A stretch of DNA of 9,131 nt from assembly GCA_938041725.1 (NCBI GenBank), contig CALISX010000172.1, positions 1 through 9,131 on the forward strand, written 5' to 3'. A program made the translations under genes and the position numbers. How positions within the stretch are numbered: the first letter of the stretch is position 1; each line of letters begins with the position of its first letter. Source of the stretch: an uncultured Lachnoanaerobaculum sp. (GTDB lineage Bacteria > Bacillota > Clostridia > Lachnospirales > Lachnospiraceae). Under the pieces are notes generated by a model. That model was given only the letters and a program-made list of their open reading frames with translations. It ran no database searches and was not told where the DNA came from. Shown piece after piece: positions 6,376 through 9,131 of this stretch.

Positions 6376-6392
6376 TGCCAGCCCGCCTGGCA
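6376..6392 (+). promoter_or_regulatory. Hairpin/palindrome at the operon transcript 5' end
   Basis: TGCCAG (6376-6381) and CTGGCA (6387-6392) form a perfect 6-bp stem around CCCGC, at the predicted transcription start. As RNA it would be a 5' stabilising hairpin. As DNA it is a 17-bp palindrome overlapping +1, a classic operator position. Which of these applies cannot be decided by eye. Confidence 0.4.
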
Positions 6393-6426
6393 TGGGAGTT
6401 TAGCGGATGATGGCAGGAGGAAAAGC

Positions 6427-6774
6427 ATGAATATACAGATTTTTGGAACCAATAAGTCCCAGGATACCAAAAAAGCCCAGCGCTTTTTTAAGGAAAGAAG
6501 AATTCCCTTTCAGATGGTAGATCTTAGGGAAAAGAGTATGAGCCGGGGGGAGTTCCGTTCTGTGGTGGCTGGGGTGAAGGATGTGGAGGAGATTCTGGAT
6601 GTGAAATGTAAAGATCAGGAGACCCTTACATTGATCCGCTACCTGTCTCCAGAGGACAAACTGGAAAAGATTTTTGAAAATCAGCTGGTGCTGCGGCTTC
6701 CCATTGTGCGCAATGGGAAAAAGGCTGCCTTTGGATATGCGCCAAAGGAATGGGAAAACTGGATCGAATCATAG
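6427..6774 (+). CDS. ArsC/Spx-fold protein lacking the active-site cysteine
   Basis: A 115-residue thioredoxin-fold protein of the arsenate reductase (ArsC)/Spx superfamily. MNIQIFGTNKSQDTKKAQRFFKERRI matches the N-terminal strand-helix of the family, and LVLRLPIVRNGKKAAFGYAPKEWENW (88-112) carries the cis-proline segment LPIVRNG. Relatives I know have a cysteine after the first strand (as in KKCxDTKKA). Here that position is Ser11 and the only cysteine is C61, so classical arsenate reductase chemistry is unlikely. It may instead bind a partner, as Spx does with RNA polymerase. The ATG at 6427 is preferred because AGGAGG (6415-6420) precedes it; an upstream TTG at 6373 would fall at the transcription start. 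It is the first gene of an operon with fchA and folD, ending 9 nt before fchA. Confidence 0.85.
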   Translation: MNIQIFGTNKSQDTKKAQRFFKERRIPFQMVDLREKSMSRGEFRSVVAGVKDVEEILDVKCKDQETLTLIRYLSPEDKLEKIFENQLVLRLPIVRNGKKAAFGYAPKEWENWIES

Positions 6775-6783
6775 GAGTATTAT

Positions 6784-7413
6784 ATGGAAACCAAAACAGA
6801 AGTAATTGAAACCTATCTGCAAACCCTGGCTTCCCGGGAGCCTGTGCCTGGAGGAGGCGGGGCTTCAGCCCTGGCCGGGGCTTTGGGAGCTGCTCTGGCC
6901 GGCATGGTTTGTAATCTTACCCTGGGAAAGAAAAAATATGCCAATGTGGAAAAGAATATTGCATTGATATTAGAGGAGATGCAGGAGCATATCCAAAGTT
7001 TTTTGCAGCTTGCAGACCAGGATGCTGCAGTATTTGCCCCTTTGGCAAAGGCCTATTCTCTGCCTGCTTCCACAGCGGAGGAAAAACAAAAGAAAGAAGA
7101 AATCATGGAGGAGCTTTTGTGGGATGCTGCCCAGGTGCCCTTTTCTATTATGAGGGAGGGGGTTTGGATGCTGCAGTCGGTATGTTATCTGGCCAGATAC
7201 GGCTCCAGAATGGCAGTTTCTGATGCGGGGGTTTCCATTTCTCTCCTAAGGGCCAGTATCACAGGAGCCATGATGAATGTGGCAGTCAATGCCGGGATGA
7301 TGAAGGATAAAACCAGAGCCAGGAAGCTGCTGGATGAAGCCAGCGATATGCTGGAGGCATCCAAACAGGAGGCGGACAAGCTGTATACAGAGATTTTGGA
7401 GGAGCTGTTATGA
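6784..7413 (+). CDS. fchA: Methenyl-THF cyclohydrolase / formimino-THF cyclodeaminase family protein
   Basis: A 209-residue member of the cyclodeaminase/cyclohydrolase family (FchA; also the C-terminal domain of animal FTCD). It converts formimino-THF to methenyl-THF plus ammonia, or hydrolyses methenyl-THF to 10-formyl-THF. Visible hallmarks are PVPGGGGASALAGALGAALAGMV (20-42), the Asp-rich LADQDAAVFAPLAKAYSLP (76-94), VSDAGVSISLLRASI (145-159) and NVAVNAGMMKDK (165-176). The protein is almost entirely helical, as in the family. AGGAG (6774-6778) overlapping the upstream stop is its ribosome binding site. It overlaps folD by 4 nt (ATGA), so the two are translationally coupled. With the FolD next door lacking cyclohydrolase residues, the cyclohydrolase role is the more probable one. 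No hut genes are present to favour histidine degradation. Confidence 0.9.
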   Translation: METKTEVIETYLQTLASREPVPGGGGASALAGALGAALAGMVCNLTLGKKKYANVEKNIALILEEMQEHIQSFLQLADQDAAVFAPLAKAYSLPASTAEEKQKKEEIMEELLWDAAQVPFSIMREGVWMLQSVCYLARYGSRMAVSDAGVSISLLRASITGAMMNVAVNAGMMKDKTRARKLLDEASDMLEASKQEADKLYTEILEELL

Positions 7414-8267
7414 GCCGGGAATGCAGGATTTTAAAGGCTGACAAGGTACAGGAAATATTGGAAAAGGAAATCCGGGAATTCTTATCTCGGGAGGGTGCCT
7501 TTCCTCCCACCTTAGGGATTTTGCGTTTGGGGGAGGAGGCAGATCAAATTTCCTATGAAAGGGCTGCCCAAAGGAATATGGGAAAATTCGGGATTCAAAC
7601 CAGGGTATTTGCTTATCCTGCGGCTGTTTCCCTGGAGAAGGTGGAGGATGTTATTCGTCAAATCAATATAGACAGATCCATCCATGGCCTTTTGATTTTA
7701 CGTCCTCTGCCGGAGCACATTTCAGAACAAAGACTGGGGGAGCTTTTATCTCCTGAAAAGGATATGGACGGTTTTTCTCTGGGAAATCAAAATGCAGTCA
7801 TGAAGGGAGAATCTAAGAACCAGTGGGCACCCTGTACCGCCAGGGCGGTGATGGAGATCTTAAAGGCTTATGCCATTCCCCTGGAGGGAAAAAAAGTGGT
7901 GGTGCTGGGACGGAGCATGGTGATTGGCCGTCCCGCAGCTATGATGGCTTTGGATGAAAATGCCACAGTTACCATTTGCCACAGCAAAACAACGGGTTTG
8001 AAGGAGGAATGCCGCAGGGCGGATATTTTGATTGCGGCGGTGGGACAGGCCGGTATGGTTCAATGTGATTATATCAAAGAGGGGGCTGTGGTAATTGATG
8101 TGGGAATCAACTACATAGAGGGAAAGCTGGTGGGAGATGTGGATTTTTCTTCTGTTCAAAAAAAGGCTGCTGCCCTTTCCCCTGTTCCTGGGGGTGTGGG
8201 AGGGGTGACCAATTATATACTGGCCAGGAATTTGGCCAGAAGCTATCAAAACAGTCTCAGGGAGTAG
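7410..8267 (+). CDS. folD: Methylene-THF dehydrogenase (FolD family), cyclohydrolase site degenerate
   Basis: A 285-residue FolD-family enzyme interconverting 5,10-methylene-THF and methenyl-THF with NAD(P). The NAD(P)-binding domain is intact: VVVLGRSMVIGRP (163-175), TVTICHSKT (186-194), DVGIN (230-234) and PVPGGVGGVTNYIL (258-271; the usual proline after VG is Gly). In the catalytic domain Tyr49 (SYERAAQR) and Asp120 (KDMDGF) are kept. The lysine expected four residues after the tyrosine (K54 in E. coli, K56 in human) is Ala53, and the glutamine of the QLPLP motif is Leu97 (LLILRPLP). That lysine is essential for cyclohydrolase but not dehydrogenase activity in characterised enzymes, so this FolD is probably a monofunctional dehydrogenase partnered by FchA. 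GGAGGAG (7398-7404) inside fchA is the ribosome binding site. Confidence 0.92.
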   Translation: MSRECRILKADKVQEILEKEIREFLSREGAFPPTLGILRLGEEADQISYERAAQRNMGKFGIQTRVFAYPAAVSLEKVEDVIRQINIDRSIHGLLILRPLPEHISEQRLGELLSPEKDMDGFSLGNQNAVMKGESKNQWAPCTARAVMEILKAYAIPLEGKKVVVLGRSMVIGRPAAMMALDENATVTICHSKTTGLKEECRRADILIAAVGQAGMVQCDYIKEGAVVIDVGINYIEGKLVGDVDFSSVQKKAAALSPVPGGVGGVTNYILARNLARSYQNSLRE

Positions 8268-8294
8268 CAGAGCGGGTTTTTTCCCCATGGAAGC

Positions 8295-8323
8295 TTGTTT
8301 TTCTTCCTTCTTTCCGATACAAT
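8295..8323 (+). promoter_or_regulatory. Promoter upstream of the comEA-like gene
   Basis: TTGTTT (8295-8300), a 17-bp spacer and TACAAT (8318-8323) make a good sigma-A type promoter. Transcription would start near 8330, leaving a leader of about 40 nt. The gene can therefore be expressed independently of folD, although no clear terminator separates them. Confidence 0.55.
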
Positions 8324-8370
8324 AAAAGAGGACTTACATAGCTGGATGCAAGATGTTTTGGAGAAAGGCT

Positions 8371-9015
8371 ATGAAAATAAATAAAATAAAAATTGGGTTG
8401 ATTCTTGTGCTTTTTCTTATGGCAGGATTGTTTTCTTGTTGCCAAAAAAATTCGCTGTCCCAGATCCAGGAGGAATTCCAGGAAGAAATCAAAGAAGAAC
8501 AAACAGAGTCTGAAGCCACCGGGGCAGAGGATTCCTCCAGTATGCCGGGGAAGGGGGAGACATTGCCCCTGGAAATAGAGAGCAGCACACAGATGCTTCG
8601 GGTGTATGTTTCCGGATGTGTGGTACAGCCGGATGTGTATACCCTTTCGCCCGGTTCCATTGTAAAGGATCTGATCATGATGGCAGGGGGGATGACCCAG
8701 GAGGCAGATCCGGACCGGATCAATCTGGCCCAGGAGTTAAAGGACGGAGAACATATTATTGTTTTTGACAAGGCAGGCAGCATCGCCCCTGCGTTGGCAG
8801 AGGAAGCCGGGACTGGGGGAGAAGCACGCATTAATATCAATACAGCAGATAAAAATGCATTGATGTCTTTGCCGGGGATTGGAGAGAGCAAGGCAGAGGC
8901 CATACTGGCCTACCGCAGGGAGCAGCCGTTTACTGTTATTGAGGATATTATGAAAATACCCGGCATTAAGAAAAATGCCTTTGAGAAGGTAAAGGATAGA
9001 ATCAGAGTTCAGTAG
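8371..9015 (+). CDS. ComEA-like lipoprotein with SLBB and helix-hairpin-helix domains
   Basis: A 214-residue ComEA-family protein; ComEA binds incoming double-stranded DNA at the cell surface during transformation. A lipoprotein-like signal (MKINKIKIGLILVLFLMAGLFSCC) ends in lipobox LFSC with Cys23; typical ComEA has an uncleaved membrane anchor instead. An acidic Glu/Ser-rich linker (about 29-73) leads to an SLBB domain (RVYVSGCVVQPDVYTL through IIVFDKAG, 77-136) and a tandem helix-hairpin-helix domain (INTADKNALMSLPGIGESKAEAIL and MKIPGIKKNAFEKVKDRI, 156-211). The ATG at 8371 is preferred over 8353 because GGAGAAAGG (8360-8368) lies just before it and only this start gives a clean signal peptide. 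No comEB/comEC follows; a response regulator start does. The gene name comEA fits the domains, but a DNA-uptake role is inferred. Confidence 0.85.
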   Translation: MKINKIKIGLILVLFLMAGLFSCCQKNSLSQIQEEFQEEIKEEQTESEATGAEDSSSMPGKGETLPLEIESSTQMLRVYVSGCVVQPDVYTLSPGSIVKDLIMMAGGMTQEADPDRINLAQELKDGEHIIVFDKAGSIAPALAEEAGTGGEARININTADKNALMSLPGIGESKAEAILAYRREQPFTVIEDIMKIPGIKKNAFEKVKDRIRVQ

Positions 9016-9027
9016 AGAGGGAGAAGC

Positions 9028-9131
9028 ATGCCGAAAGCATTGGTGGTAGATGATGAAAAATTAATTGTAAATCTGAATGAACTTGTACCTCTTGCGGCTT
9101 TTCCACATAGTCCTGACAACGTTCATGAAAT
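9028..9131 (+). CDS. Start of a response regulator, partial and possibly interrupted
   Basis: The ATG at 9028, preceded by GAGGGAG (9017-9023) and 12 nt after the comEA-like stop, opens with MPKALVVDDEKLIV, the first strand and the acidic pair (D8, D9) of an OmpR-type receiver domain. The next residues read NLNELVPLAAFPHSPDNVHE, which is rich in proline and does not form the expected first helix or second strand. The frame stays open to the window end, so there are 34 codons with no stop. Either this is an unusual receiver, or the gene is broken near 9070 by an inserted element or an assembly joint. The phosphoacceptor aspartate and output domain lie outside the window. Confidence 0.6.
   Translation, partial: MPKALVVDDEKLIVNLNELVPLAAFPHSPDNVHE

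Noticed and set aside
6373..6426. N-terminal extension of the ArsC-like protein from TTG at 6373
   Set aside because: It would begin before or at the predicted start of transcription with no ribosome binding site, while ATG 6427 has AGGAGG and matches the family N terminus.
8270..8310. Terminator after folD
   Set aside because: GGG-TTTTTT-CCCC has only a 3-4 bp stem with the T run in the loop, and GGAAG/CTTCC (8289-8293/8303-8307) lacks a following U tract.

Overview
The window looks like chromosomal DNA of an anaerobic Bacillota, class Clostridia, most likely Lachnospiraceae. The reasons are the gene order rpmE - DUF1385 membrane protein - prmC - prfA, strong purine-rich ribosome binding sites (AGGAGG type), an fchA-folD pair, and an Rrf2 regulator with three cysteines. 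Assignment to a genus is not possible by eye.

Left block (1-4362, all + strand): rpmE (ribosomal protein L31) with its own candidate branched terminator; a DUF1385/YqhQ-like membrane protein; prmC (release-factor glutamine methyltransferase) overlapping prfA (RF1) by 8 nt; then ilvE (branched-chain aminotransferase), 11 nt after prfA. PrmC modifies the GGQ glutamine of RF1, so enzyme and substrate are translationally coupled.

Middle block (4363-5799): a TlpA-like thioredoxin-fold lipoprotein, then about 690 bp without a protein gene. This gap is the most unusual part of the window. It has a consensus extended -10 promoter (TGCTATAAT, 5183-5191), a candidate structured 5' part, roughly 20 tandem degenerate copies of an AGAGTGATATAGG-type repeat (5396-5710) with extreme G-over-C strand skew, and a strong bidirectional intrinsic terminator (5746-5773). 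It reads like a discrete repeat-rich non-coding RNA gene of about 575 nt that I do not recognise.

Right block (5800-9131): an IscR-like Rrf2 regulator on the minus strand (GTG start, good promoter) diverges from an operon of an ArsC/Spx-fold protein that lacks the usual active-site cysteine, fchA (methenyl-THF cyclohydrolase/cyclodeaminase family) and folD (methylene-THF dehydrogenase family). FolD has lost the lysine and glutamine normally needed for cyclohydrolase chemistry, so FchA probably supplies that step. A separately promoted lipoprotein with SLBB and helix-hairpin-helix domains (ComEA-like) follows. The window ends in the start of a response regulator whose sequence stops resembling a receiver domain after 14 codons, which suggests an insertion or an assembly junction near 9070.
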